A stretch of DNA of 56,673 nt from Phycisphaeraceae bacterium. Lineage in GTDB: Bacteria; Planctomycetota; Phycisphaerae; Phycisphaerales; Phycisphaeraceae. The notes beneath the pieces are model-generated. The model was not told where the DNA came from, ran no database searches, and saw only the letters and a list, made by a program, of their open reading frames with translations. The DNA lies in assembly GCA_020851465.1 (NCBI GenBank), contig JADZCR010000012.1, positions 1 through 56,673 on the forward strand, written 5' to 3'. The translations under genes were made by a program, and so were the position numbers. Below, piece by piece: positions 1-9,229 of this stretch (positions are counted from its first letter, which is position 1; each line of letters starts with the position of its first letter).

Positions 1-73
1 CATAAGCCATGGCCTGAGTAGCCAGCACCGCAGCGCCGGCAACTCCCATAAACATGCCAATCTTCGTCTTCAT
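1..73 (-). CDS. Secreted protein, N-terminal fragment only
   Basis: The first 24 codons of a minus-strand gene that leaves the window at base 1. They read MKTKIGMFMGVAGAAVLATQ and then AMAY, a textbook Sec signal peptide: a basic N-terminus, a hydrophobic core, and an Ala-Met-Ala cleavage site. A GGAG Shine-Dalgarno lies about 7 bases upstream of the ATG at 73. It lies downstream of, and on the same strand as, the exosortase/TPR cluster. A PEP-CTERM or other exported protein would therefore fit, but the diagnostic C-terminus is outside the window, so that is inference only. Confidence 0.7.
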   Translation of the reverse strand, partial: MKTKIGMFMGVAGAAVLATQAMAY

Positions 74-149
74 AAAGGTCTCCGCTTCCATTCGTCCGAA
101 CCCCTTATCGCCATCGCCCCGGACGTTTCGGTGACAGCCAAGATCGCGT

Positions 150-170
150 AAGCAAGAAACATTCTTGCTT
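150..170. promoter_or_regulatory. Perfect 9-bp inverted repeat upstream of the secreted-protein gene
   Basis: Arms AAGCAAGAA and TTCTTGCTT are exact complements separated by ACA. The dyad is centred about 87 bases upstream of the ATG at 73, inside the 275-base non-coding gap (74-348) between this gene and the TPR lipoprotein. Its size and symmetry suit an operator for a dimeric regulator, or a short mRNA hairpin. There is no T-run, so it is unlikely to be a terminator. The rest of the gap also contains the 11-base palindrome GGGTTAAACCC near 297-307 and AT-rich DNA, but no other recognisable element. Confidence 0.45.
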
Positions 171-348
171 GAATACGCTGTGTTGAATACTTTCCTACAG
201 GCCCCCCCTGATATGGGACCTCTCGCCCTCACTTGGCGACTGTCACAGATTACACCCATTTTTCTGTCGTGCAAGGGACCTACAACAATTTTTTTGGGTT
301 AAACCCTCATTTTTAAGGCTTAACGTTAAAAAATTTACCCCAGATTAT

Positions 349-3300
349 CTATTTTTTCAAAAGCTCCTTGGCTCTCTCCGTTGACGGGGAGTCTGATGGG
401 CCAGCAGCTGCAACGGACAAGTGATAATCAGCCCATTTCTCATTTCCCATGCTCTGATACGTAGCTCCAACGTGGTACTGGACTTCCGGAACACCACCCA
501 GTGCCACTACAGCGCGACTAAGGAGTGGAAGTGCTACTGAGTCATTTTTTGACAAGTGTTCGATCCAACCAACCGTATCGATAAGAGGGGAATAATCTGG
601 CTGCAATTTTAGCATTTCATTGGCCATCGTTCGTGCTCGGCTCAATTCCGACGGCCGATTTTCCGCCAGCAGATAAGCCAGATCGTTGCTCGCAGCCACC
701 TTATAAAATCCGTTGAGGGCTCGGACGGATTCTAATTTAGGAATCGCAGCGTCCGGCATCTTGGCGGTTTGGAGGAAGTTAGCCTGCGTGTATAAAACAA
801 AGTCGTTTTTAGGCTCTCGATCTACCAGCTTTTGCATTACTTCTGCAGCACCCTTGTAGTCTTTGTCCAACGCTCGCTCGCGGGCTGCGAGAAAGATCGC
901 CAGGGAACTGGTCGGAATAGCCCGAGCAGTCTGATCCACAAATGGTCCGATAGGCTTATTGGTGTCAATGAGTGCTTGGGCAGTCAAAGCATACGCTGGC
1001 GCAAAAGTCGGCATCTTCTTGATGACTTCGCGGCAGAGTTCCTCCGATAACTGTGGAAGACCTGCTTCCTGTGCCACCAACGCCAGTGCAAACTGCTTGA
1101 ACGTGGCGATCATCTCAGGGGTCTGGATGTCCGGCCGTTCGAGGATCGGCAACAGATCGCTGGAATAGATCGTTCGCATACCCAGTACCTTTTCCGCTGC
1201 GGAACGGGCTGCAGGCACGTCGCCCTTAATGGCTGCGGCGATATAGGCAGCCAACGGAGCTGACAACGATTCAGGCGGGGCGGGCTGGCCGACAACCAGC
1301 GATAGCAGCGATCCCTTGGATAAGGCGGGGTCGTTGGTCAATACACGGGTTGCTTCGGGAAGTCTGCCCAAACGAACTAGCACACACGCGCGAAGAATGG
1401 CAACTTGCGTCGATTTGGGCTGCACACGTTCGAGATCATCCAGTGCTGCGAGTGCTGCCTTCCAATCCATTTTGTCTGCTGCGATCGCAGCACGCACGAT
1501 CAGCCATCGCGCCCGCGAAGCTTCGGGCAGTCGCTCCAATGCAAGCTGCTCATCACTCCACTTGGTGAGTTCATCGTTGCCTGCGTTTCGTAAATTAATC
1601 TGCATCAACTCCGTGGCGACGGCATTAGCAAATGCTGGATTCCGTGCCAGACTCTGGAGACGCTTGCGCGCATCATCAATCTTTCCCTTGCGCTGCTCAA
1701 TGCGCGACAGTGCAATCTGAGCCGGCACATAAAGCGTGGAATAATTCGCTATCGACGAAAGTTTTTCGACGGCTGCCTCATCACGCCCCAGTGTCGCATA
1801 AGCGGTACCGATCGCGTACGTGATTCGCGGGTCATTGAGCTTTCCCGCAGTCTCAAGGGATTCGAAAGCATTGACTGCCTGCTCCTTCAGCCCGAGCTTG
1901 AGGTACATCTGACCCAAGGCTGTCAAACCCATGATCTTGAAGGAAGTGACCTGTTTGGTCATGTCGAGATAAACCTGCTCCGCGGAGGGGAAGTCGTACT
2001 TCGCCTGATATGCCATACCGAGTTTGGTGGGCATTTCGACGTTTTCGGGAGCCAGTTTGATGGCGGTCTTGTACGAAGCGATCGCTTCATCGATCCGTCC
2101 CAGCGGAATCAGCGCATCACCTCGCCACCGATGCAGCAATGCCTCCTCGGGCTTTTGAGCGATCCATTCATCCAGCAGCGCCAGCGCACTCTCAAACTTT
2201 TGCAGTTGCGCAAGTCGGTCCATGACCTCGTATCGCAGCCGTGCCTGATCAGGCGTAATCATTTTGGCGATGGCTTCGAGTCGCTTGACGGATGCTTCGC
2301 GACTTTCACGGCCGTGCATGATGTCAGCCTGCCTTAACGCAGCCTGAGGGACCATCAAATTCGCTTGGATGAGCTTGTCATAAACAGCAACCGCTGCGGG
2401 TACGTCATTACGCATCAAATTGATCTTGGCGATCGCATCTCCCAGTGCCAAAGCCAATGGTTTACGAGCGCGGATTTGAGAGTTGTAACCGGGCTGGACA
2501 ATCTGAAGAGCCTCGGTCGGACGATTAGAAGCCATCAGCAGTTTGGCCTGCGCCAGACGTGACAGAGGCTCCGCCATATCGGGGAGACTTTGAAACTTAA
2601 TAAATTGCGTCCGGCCGGCATCGTAATTTTTCTGCTCCAGATAGAAATTAGTCAGGAGCGTGTATCCCAGCGGCAGATTGGGCTGAGCCGTGACCAGGGC
2701 GACAAGGTTTTCTTCCGCACGGAGGTAGTCTTTTTTCCGCAGATAAATGTCCGCCAGAATGAGACGCAACGAAGCATCGGTATTACCCGCTGCCAATGCA
2801 CGGTTACAGATTGCCGCTGCATCATCGAGACTACCCAGACGGGTCTTGATCTGTGCGAGCAGGCCTGGATTTGATGCTTCGGTAACCTTTTTTTCATCGA
2901 TCTGCGCAAGATGTTCATTGGCCTTGTCAGGTTGCTCAAGCACCTGATAGATACGGGCCGCGATGGCGTGAGCGTCCACGTTGTTCGGATCTTTTTCCAG
3001 GACCTTGCCGATCTGCTCCAGCGCATCTTCCATCAGAAAGAGGCTGGTGTAGGATCGTGCCAGGAGCATCCTTGCTTCGATATTGTTTGGCTCAGCGTTG
3101 ACCACTGATCGCAGAGAGTCCACTGCCCGGTCAAACGATCCCCGTTGAAGATACAACCGACCCATGAGCTGATCGACACTCGCGTAGTCGGGGTATTTCG
3201 CTTTCAGCTCCTTGAGCATCTCACGGACCTCGCTGTCCTTGTTCTGCATGAGACGCATTTCAGCCAGCTTGAGTTGGCCCGAAGGCAAATCCGGGTGTCG

Positions 3301-4803
3301 CTGCACGAGCATCTGCGCGTATTGCTCCGCTTTTTCGAACTGCGACAAGAAGGCATAACCATCCACCAGGATGACCAGATGTTCATCCAGCAGCGGCTTG
3401 ATTTTTTCTGTTCGCTCCAACACTTCACGGACACGGTCAGGGTGACCTTGCGATTGATCAAAAATGACTTTGAAACGAATCGCCCGCGGATCGCTGGGGT
3501 TGTTGTCATAGTTGCGGGTAATTTCGTCACCCGCGTCCTGGAACTTGCCCTCAGCAGTGATGATCGCAACCTTGATCTCCATGTACCGCGGATTTTCAGT
3601 CAGCGTCGGTGAGTTACGACGATCGAGATCAATCGCTTTCTGAATCGCTTCTTTCGCCTGCGATAGATTGTTGGTCTTCCAAAGTGCCATCGCGTAAAGA
3701 ACCTGAATCTGCGGCGAGTTGGCAGCATCTGTCGAAAGTTTCGCGAGGATGACTCGCGCGTCCTCAAACTTCGCCTGTTCGTAAAGTGCCTGTGCCTTGA
3801 GGTAGCGGGTGGTGATGTCCTTGGGCTTGCTCTTGAGCGCAGCATCAAGCAGCGGCAGTGCCTTGTCCGATTCGTTCGCCAGCAGGTGCAGCTTGGCGGT
3901 GGCTATTTTCGCAGCAGTCATTTTTTTCTGTGACTCTGCGAGCGCATCGCGGATTTTCCAGCCCAGCTCGACACGGGCGGACGATGGCTGGACGCTATCG
4001 GGCATGGCAACCAGCGCGTAAGTCAACTGCTCGTAGATACCAATAGGCAAATCTTTTTCCTGTGATATTTTCTGAGCCAGCGTCCAGATGGCCGACCAGT
4101 CTTGTTGATCAAGAAGCAGGCGGGTGTACATGCTGGCGGCATCGAAGTGTCGCGGGTCAGCATCAATAGCGTTCTTGAGTTGCTCACGGGCATCAGCCAT
4201 CAGCGCGTCGTGCTGTTGCCGCATACGACGCAGCTCATTACTGACCGCCTGCTGTCCATCAAGATCAGCTTCTTTAAGGGCTCGTTCCTTGTCACGGATA
4301 TTCCGCTGGAGCCGCATGGCCTCGGCCTCAGAGAATCGAGCGCGGTAAAAGCTCGCGTCACCTTTGCTCTTGCCGGTGGTTTCAATCCAATCAGCCTGTT
4401 CCCGACCCAGCTTCAGCGTTTCGTCAAAGATTGCCTGAGTTTTGGCGTTGGTATTGAAATCTGATTGTGAAAAAAGCGTACTCAGCTTCACCATCGTCCA
4501 CTGAGCCTTGAGCCGTCGCGCTTCTACCAGTTCAGGGTTTGCTTTCGCAAACTGATCGATTGTCTTGAGTGCGTCATCAAGACGAAGGAGTTGCATTTGT
4601 GCGCGGACTTTAATCTTCGTGGCTTCAACATCGCCGGGCTTCTCCTCCAGGAGGCTTTCAGCCAGTTGAAGAGCCTGGTCGGGCTTACCGTTTTTAAGTG
4701 CCAGGTTCGCATTGCGCATGCGCAGCTCGGCACTATCACCGCAACCGACAAGCATGCCGCTCAGCACCAGAACCAGCGATAACGACTTGATCATCCGTTT
4801 CAT
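349..4803 (-). CDS. Giant TPR-repeat lipoprotein, PrsT-like (PEP-CTERM system)
   Basis: About 1484 residues. The N-terminus is a lipoprotein signal with lipobox LVGC (Cys21 from this start), so the protein is probably anchored in a membrane facing the periplasm. The rest is almost entirely tetratricopeptide repeats, with typical A/G/Y/P positions such as 'PNNVDAHAIAARIYQ' and 'PENVEMPTKLGMAYQ'. Proteobacterial PrsT, the TPR protein of exosortase systems, is shorter, at about 900 residues. I chose the ATG at 4803 because GGAG lies 8 bases upstream. The ATG at 4809 and GTG at 4812 are too close to that site. The start follows the upstream TPR gene's stop by only 5 bases, indicating one operon and likely translational coupling. 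The role is inferred: a scaffold for exopolysaccharide or PEP-CTERM protein export. Confidence 0.85.
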   Translation of the reverse strand: MKRMIKSLSLVLVLSGMLVGCGDSAELRMRNANLALKNGKPDQALQLAESLLEEKPGDVEATKIKVRAQMQLLRLDDALKTIDQFAKANPELVEARRLKAQWTMVKLSTLFSQSDFNTNAKTQAIFDETLKLGREQADWIETTGKSKGDASFYRARFSEAEAMRLQRNIRDKERALKEADLDGQQAVSNELRRMRQQHDALMADAREQLKNAIDADPRHFDAASMYTRLLLDQQDWSAIWTLAQKISQEKDLPIGIYEQLTYALVAMPDSVQPSSARVELGWKIRDALAESQKKMTAAKIATAKLHLLANESDKALPLLDAALKSKPKDITTRYLKAQALYEQAKFEDARVILAKLSTDAANSPQIQVLYAMALWKTNNLSQAKEAIQKAIDLDRRNSPTLTENPRYMEIKVAIITAEGKFQDAGDEITRNYDNNPSDPRAIRFKVIFDQSQGHPDRVREVLERTEKIKPLLDEHLVILVDGYAFLSQFEKAEQYAQMLVQRHPDLPSGQLKLAEMRLMQNKDSEVREMLKELKAKYPDYASVDQLMGRLYLQRGSFDRAVDSLRSVVNAEPNNIEARMLLARSYTSLFLMEDALEQIGKVLEKDPNNVDAHAIAARIYQVLEQPDKANEHLAQIDEKKVTEASNPGLLAQIKTRLGSLDDAAAICNRALAAGNTDASLRLILADIYLRKKDYLRAEENLVALVTAQPNLPLGYTLLTNFYLEQKNYDAGRTQFIKFQSLPDMAEPLSRLAQAKLLMASNRPTEALQIVQPGYNSQIRARKPLALALGDAIAKINLMRNDVPAAVAVYDKLIQANLMVPQAALRQADIMHGRESREASVKRLEAIAKMITPDQARLRYEVMDRLAQLQKFESALALLDEWIAQKPEEALLHRWRGDALIPLGRIDEAIASYKTAIKLAPENVEMPTKLGMAYQAKYDFPSAEQVYLDMTKQVTSFKIMGLTALGQMYLKLGLKEQAVNAFESLETAGKLNDPRITYAIGTAYATLGRDEAAVEKLSSIANYSTLYVPAQIALSRIEQRKGKIDDARKRLQSLARNPAFANAVATELMQINLRNAGNDELTKWSDEQLALERLPEASRARWLIVRAAIAADKMDWKAALAALDDLERVQPKSTQVAILRACVLVRLGRLPEATRVLTNDPALSKGSLLSLVVGQPAPPESLSAPLAAYIAAAIKGDVPAARSAAEKVLGMRTIYSSDLLPILERPDIQTPEMIATFKQFALALVAQEAGLPQLSEELCREVIKKMPTFAPAYALTAQALIDTNKPIGPFVDQTARAIPTSSLAIFLAARERALDKDYKGAAEVMQKLVDREPKNDFVLYTQANFLQTAKMPDAAIPKLESVRALNGFYKVAASNDLAYLLAENRPSELSRARTMANEMLKLQPDYSPLIDTVGWIEHLSKNDSVALPLLSRAVVALGGVPEVQYHVGATYQSMGNEKWADYHLSVAAAGPSDSPSTERAKELLKK

Positions 4804-4808
4804 CTGCA

Positions 4809-7508
4809 TCACTCCACGATTGCCCCATCCGGAATGGCGGGGTCGATGATTCCTACTTGAGGCGGGGTTGACTTGGCCGCCGCTTCAATCCTTTCAACCA
4901 GTGCGTCAAACCTCGCTCCGGTTACGTTAAGTCTCTGCAACTGATCTCGCGTCTCCTTGGCTGCGTCCAGATTACCGCTGTCCAACTGCAACTCCGCTAG
5001 ATAAATCAAAACAAGCGGATCGCTGGGACGTTTGGTGTTGAGATATGACACAGCCGGCAGCATGATCGCCGGACTCAGCGACATGCGAGCGGTGGACAAC
5101 ACCCGATCGACCAACCACAGAGGAGCATTCTCCATGGCTTCGGATTTGATGATTTCCGTCATGGCACTCATGAGCTTGCGATCGGCTTTTCCCGCTTTGA
5201 GTGCCTCTGTGCCCAGTAAACGCATTTCCAGTGATCGATCGGGATTGGTCACTGCCAGTGCCTGAAAGGCAGCTGCTGCAACGTCAGGATTACCCATCTC
5301 AAGCGCCGCCCTGGCAGCGAATTCCGCCGCAATCAGACGCATCTCCGAATCGGCCGCCTCCTGATCAATCAGACTCCGTGCATCGGCAGCCGCGTGAGCA
5401 GCATCATTGAGCGCCAGATTGATTCGCGCCCGGCAAAGCGTCGAAAGACCCGCATTCATCTCACGGACAAGCTCGATTACATCGCGCATCCTCGCCTGGT
5501 CCACGTCGGCCATGGCGTCAGCGATTACCATCATCGCTGCGGCATCATTCCACGGATGACGCTTCAGCAGGTCACGGAGTGCCAGATTAACCGCGCCGAC
5601 ATTCCGGTTGCGGCGGGCAAAGCAAAGATCTGACCACAATCGCACCATTGAGTACCTGGGAAGCTCGACATCAGAGGGGCTTTCATCACTCAAGAGTGCC
5701 AGTCTGGACTCTTGTTCGTGTAGCTCGTTGGCATCCGGCCACCGCTGGGCAGCAAGGGTAAGCATGTCCCTCGCTTGCGCCAGAAGCGGAGGAACGAAGC
5801 GGTTTTCGCGCAGACTTGCGCGGCCGGTGGTGGGGGCAGGCTCAGAACGGGTATAACTCGGTCGGCGAGCTTCTCGCAAGGTGAGCGGATCAGGCTCCAG
5901 TGAAACGCGCATGGCTCTTACAACCGTCCATGAGACTCTCATCCGTACCCCGCCCTCGGCACGACGCCACGCATCCACAACATCAATAAATGGATCTCGA
6001 ACCAGTGAAGGACGATCGAGGCGACCATCTAACCACATAACATCGTCGAGCGCCATCGCCGCAGCCAGCGCAACGTGAGTCGGCGTCGCCAGCTTCGCTC
6101 CCTGGTTGCTCAGGAGCGTGCTCAGACCACGGCGGTCCACCTTGTCCACCAGCAGCGCGATGCGATACGCACGCACGCGAGGATGATTCGGCGACAGTGC
6201 CGCAGCCGTCATGATGTCCTGTTCCGCCAGCGTCGAGGGACCTCCGCTGATTAGTGAATCAATCAACGCCAACCGGAAGACCAGATTGTCGTTATCGCGT
6301 TTCAGACTTTGCTGAAGCCAGAGTTCGGACTGATTTTTATCTCCCTTGGCTGCCAGCGCAATGCCATACGCGCCCATGACCTCTGGAAATTGCGTTTCTT
6401 CCGCCAACGGTTTGATCGCTGCGATCGCTTCGTCCACCAATCCACGATTGAGCATGGCTGTGGAGAGCAGGCTGACCAATGTCGGATGAGAAGGATGTTT
6501 TTCGAGGAGTCGGCGAACAAGCTCCTCAGCAGCGGGGGCATTACCGCGAGCCAGACGAAGCCTGACTTGAGCAATGTCCAACCGAAGCGAATCAGCGCCC
6601 ACCAGTGAGGAGTGATTGATCAGTTTTTCAGCACAGTTGACTTCGTCGTCTGTAACCGGCAACCCATAACTTCGTTCCAGACTCAGCAAAGTGTCTGCAA
6701 CAGCACCGGCAACGTGGCGTGACAGTTTGGGAAGCTCGGCCAAGTCCTTCGCCTCAGCGGTCGCGGTATCACGATCTCCCGCACGCCACGCTGCTCGTAT
6801 GAGCATGTACCGCGGCTGCGGATCGTTCGGCATCTGCCTGCGCATGCTGCGGCTGAGCCGATTGACAGTGGTATCGGAAGCAGCCATCTGCCGCTGCATG
6901 AGTTCCACTGAACCCGACGGCTGAGGCAGCGATGCCTCGATCATTTCCGGCGAGTGAAGAATCCTGAACATCAACGCGGATCGAACGTCCCGCTCGGTGG
7001 CTTCCATCATCGCCAATGCGGGATCGCCCGGATGTTTCAGCGCAAAGGTTTCACGACGCTGAGTAGCGTAAGCAAGCAGACTTTCCACGTCGGGACGAAC
7101 CGACGCGATCAATGGGGCGGGCGTGCGTTGCACGATGTCGTCTGCTTCGGTGACAAAAGCCTTGGCTTGGAGTGAAGCCGCATCGTACGAACCGTCTCGA
7201 TCCAGTGCTTCGAGCACCAATCTCGCCTGATGATGCAATCCCTTATCCAACAAGGCGCGGGCCTCGACCAAACGAGCCTGCCGGTGATAGGGATCGATCT
7301 GGCTGATCTCCAGTGCCGCACGGAGGCTCACTTCTGGATCTTCCGATTGGAGCAGCGGCTCGTACTTTGCCAGGCGATACTTGGCTAGCCATACCCGGCC
7401 GGTGTAAGCAAGCACACCTGCAACCAGCGTGACAAGCAGGATGATACCGATGAGCCGCCGCGATAGTTGAAGCGGTGCTGGCGATGGGTTAGAAGGCACG
7501 ATACTCAA
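4809..7508 (-). CDS. Membrane-anchored TPR protein of exosortase cluster
   Basis: 899 residues. A single hydrophobic segment (about residues 19-36, 'LIGIILLVTLVAGVLAYTG') is followed by a long helical, TPR-like region, which suggests an N-terminal anchor with the bulk outside the cytoplasm. The start is a TTG at 7508 whose last two bases begin the exosortase TGA stop (TTGA overlap). AAGGGG lies 5 bases upstream and there is no nearby ATG in frame, so this is a convincing coupled non-ATG start. It sits between the exosortase and the giant TPR lipoprotein. It probably works with both, but no catalytic motif is visible and its precise function is unknown. Confidence 0.8.
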   Translation of the reverse strand: MSIVPSNPSPAPLQLSRRLIGIILLVTLVAGVLAYTGRVWLAKYRLAKYEPLLQSEDPEVSLRAALEISQIDPYHRQARLVEARALLDKGLHHQARLVLEALDRDGSYDAASLQAKAFVTEADDIVQRTPAPLIASVRPDVESLLAYATQRRETFALKHPGDPALAMMEATERDVRSALMFRILHSPEMIEASLPQPSGSVELMQRQMAASDTTVNRLSRSMRRQMPNDPQPRYMLIRAAWRAGDRDTATAEAKDLAELPKLSRHVAGAVADTLLSLERSYGLPVTDDEVNCAEKLINHSSLVGADSLRLDIAQVRLRLARGNAPAAEELVRRLLEKHPSHPTLVSLLSTAMLNRGLVDEAIAAIKPLAEETQFPEVMGAYGIALAAKGDKNQSELWLQQSLKRDNDNLVFRLALIDSLISGGPSTLAEQDIMTAAALSPNHPRVRAYRIALLVDKVDRRGLSTLLSNQGAKLATPTHVALAAAMALDDVMWLDGRLDRPSLVRDPFIDVVDAWRRAEGGVRMRVSWTVVRAMRVSLEPDPLTLREARRPSYTRSEPAPTTGRASLRENRFVPPLLAQARDMLTLAAQRWPDANELHEQESRLALLSDESPSDVELPRYSMVRLWSDLCFARRNRNVGAVNLALRDLLKRHPWNDAAAMMVIADAMADVDQARMRDVIELVREMNAGLSTLCRARINLALNDAAHAAADARSLIDQEAADSEMRLIAAEFAARAALEMGNPDVAAAAFQALAVTNPDRSLEMRLLGTEALKAGKADRKLMSAMTEIIKSEAMENAPLWLVDRVLSTARMSLSPAIMLPAVSYLNTKRPSDPLVLIYLAELQLDSGNLDAAKETRDQLQRLNVTGARFDALVERIEAAAKSTPPQVGIIDPAIPDGAIVE

Positions 7509-9229
7509 TTAAGCCCCTTATGTATGGCGGGCATCAGTTCCCGTGCCGCGTTAAGTCCCAGCTCACGCGCCTTCTCCAGATCGTTACCATCCATCGGTAC
7601 TGAAAACCGGATAAGAGCTCCAGAGGTGCTTCGTCGAGTCAGACCGTTCAAGACGATTTTGAACTGCTGACTCCAGTAACTGTTGGTGTACTCGTCGCCG
7701 CATTTGTAGATGTACATGTGGTAGATCTGTCGCGCACCTCGCTGGCTCACCAGTTCACGCAACACGATGTGACCCGGCCCGGGGACATCCAGTGAAATAT
7801 CAGCCTTGTGTACGATCTGATCACCGCCGCCTTCCAGGCAGACATCCGGCGGGTGAGTACCTTTGCGATTGTCGGGGCTGAAAACGATCAACAAGTCAGC
7901 TTCACGATGTGAGGCACGGTCGAAGAAACGACGGTACACGTAATCATTGGTTTCGAGGATCGCCAGCGTCAATTCGTCGAGTGTTTCGTCAGCACTCTCA
8001 AACTTTTTCCCATCAATCATGATGGTCTGAGGCACCGCGTGGCGGGCGACATTACTGTTGTTTTGCGCGACTGCCTTGGTTGACCAGAAAAGACTCAAGC
8101 CTGCGGATAGCAGCAGCGCGAAAAGAACCGTTGGCCGAAGCGTAGCTGGTGATGCGCCGCTGCCGCGAGGAATTCCGTCAAGAAATCCGAGCAAGCGGGT
8201 ATCTGCCCAGTTGCGTTTGAGCATCCGTCCGGCAAAGAGAATGATCTGCTCGATGCCAAAGAGCATGGCCAGTGCGACGATGAAGACCAGCAAACCCGAC
8301 ATATCGTGAAACGTGCTATTGGGACCCGCGGCATCCACGCCATAGTAGTTAGCGACGAGATTAAGCGACGTGATGCGAACGATATTGGTTGCCATGGCCA
8401 CCGGTACCGCCATGAGCAGCATGAAGATGCGCCAAGGGCCTTTGACACGGCAAACCACGGCAAACAAAGCGGCAAAACAGATCAGCGAAATAAGACTGCG
8501 CAGGCCGCCGCAAACATTTTCGACAACCAGTTCCTTGGGTAATCCATCAGGGCCTGGTTCGAGAATAATTGTGGCACCCTCCATGATGGCAGGTACTTTG
8601 AAGATATGGTTGGTGATCCAGAGAGCCGACTCGCCGGCAAAAAACTTGAGCTGGAAATTGAGCTTGAAAATCCAGTCCATGGGCAGCGGCACCATGAAGA
8701 CCAAAAATGCAACCGGCAACCAGTATGCCTTGAGCAGGGTCCATCCACCCCAAAGCAGAAGAAGTGCCGCCAGCACGCCAATCAGAGCGAATCCCGAAGG
8801 GAACATGACTCGTGCATACACGCTGAGCACATGAACGAGCAGCGAAGCCGCCAATGCAACACCACCAATAAGATTGGCGGAGAACGTCCGTTCCGTCGGC
8901 GTACCTACTTTTCGATATATCAAAAACGCAATCAGCAGCGATACCGCCGGAACCATCGGGCCGTGGGTGTAATAGGAATCACCTTCGGTGAGTCGATCAC
9001 TCAGGCTCCACTTCACCTTGTCCCAGCTTGGGAACCAGCGATACCACATATCGCCAAATGTGTAATACCAGCCAACCGCCAGCAGCGCGAAGGTCACCAA
9101 CAGGCCGAACAAGGCACGACCACCAGCACGCGGTGTCGCGTCGGTATCGGCCACGGGAATAGGAATCCCCGCATGGACATGCGGCACTTCGCTCGATGTC
9201 ACCGGGTTGCTCGGCGTCGTCTGACTCAA
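7505..9229 (-). CDS. Exosortase with fused C-terminal EpsI-like domain
   Basis: Polytopic membrane cysteine transpeptidase of the exosortase/archaeosortase family, which cleaves PEP-CTERM-type sorting signals. Numbered from the TTG start, the catalytic triad is Cys240 (VENVCGGLRS), Arg285 (NIVRITSLN) and His308 (TFHDMSGLL). The roughly 190-residue tail, including 'HPPDVCLEGGG', matches the EpsI-like domain often fused to or beside exosortases. I preferred the TTG at 9229 (574 aa). It overlaps the FemAB stop as TTGA and has GAGAGGA about 6 bases upstream. The longer ORF from 9292 would add 21 residues antisense to nothing useful and overlap FemAB by 67 bases. The exosortase subclass cannot be assigned by eye. 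Confidence 0.92.
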   Translation of the reverse strand: MSQTTPSNPVTSSEVPHVHAGIPIPVADTDATPRAGGRALFGLLVTFALLAVGWYYTFGDMWYRWFPSWDKVKWSLSDRLTEGDSYYTHGPMVPAVSLLIAFLIYRKVGTPTERTFSANLIGGVALAASLLVHVLSVYARVMFPSGFALIGVLAALLLLWGGWTLLKAYWLPVAFLVFMVPLPMDWIFKLNFQLKFFAGESALWITNHIFKVPAIMEGATIILEPGPDGLPKELVVENVCGGLRSLISLICFAALFAVVCRVKGPWRIFMLLMAVPVAMATNIVRITSLNLVANYYGVDAAGPNSTFHDMSGLLVFIVALAMLFGIEQIILFAGRMLKRNWADTRLLGFLDGIPRGSGASPATLRPTVLFALLLSAGLSLFWSTKAVAQNNSNVARHAVPQTIMIDGKKFESADETLDELTLAILETNDYVYRRFFDRASHREADLLIVFSPDNRKGTHPPDVCLEGGGDQIVHKADISLDVPGPGHIVLRELVSQRGARQIYHMYIYKCGDEYTNSYWSQQFKIVLNGLTRRSTSGALIRFSVPMDGNDLEKARELGLNAARELMPAIHKGLN

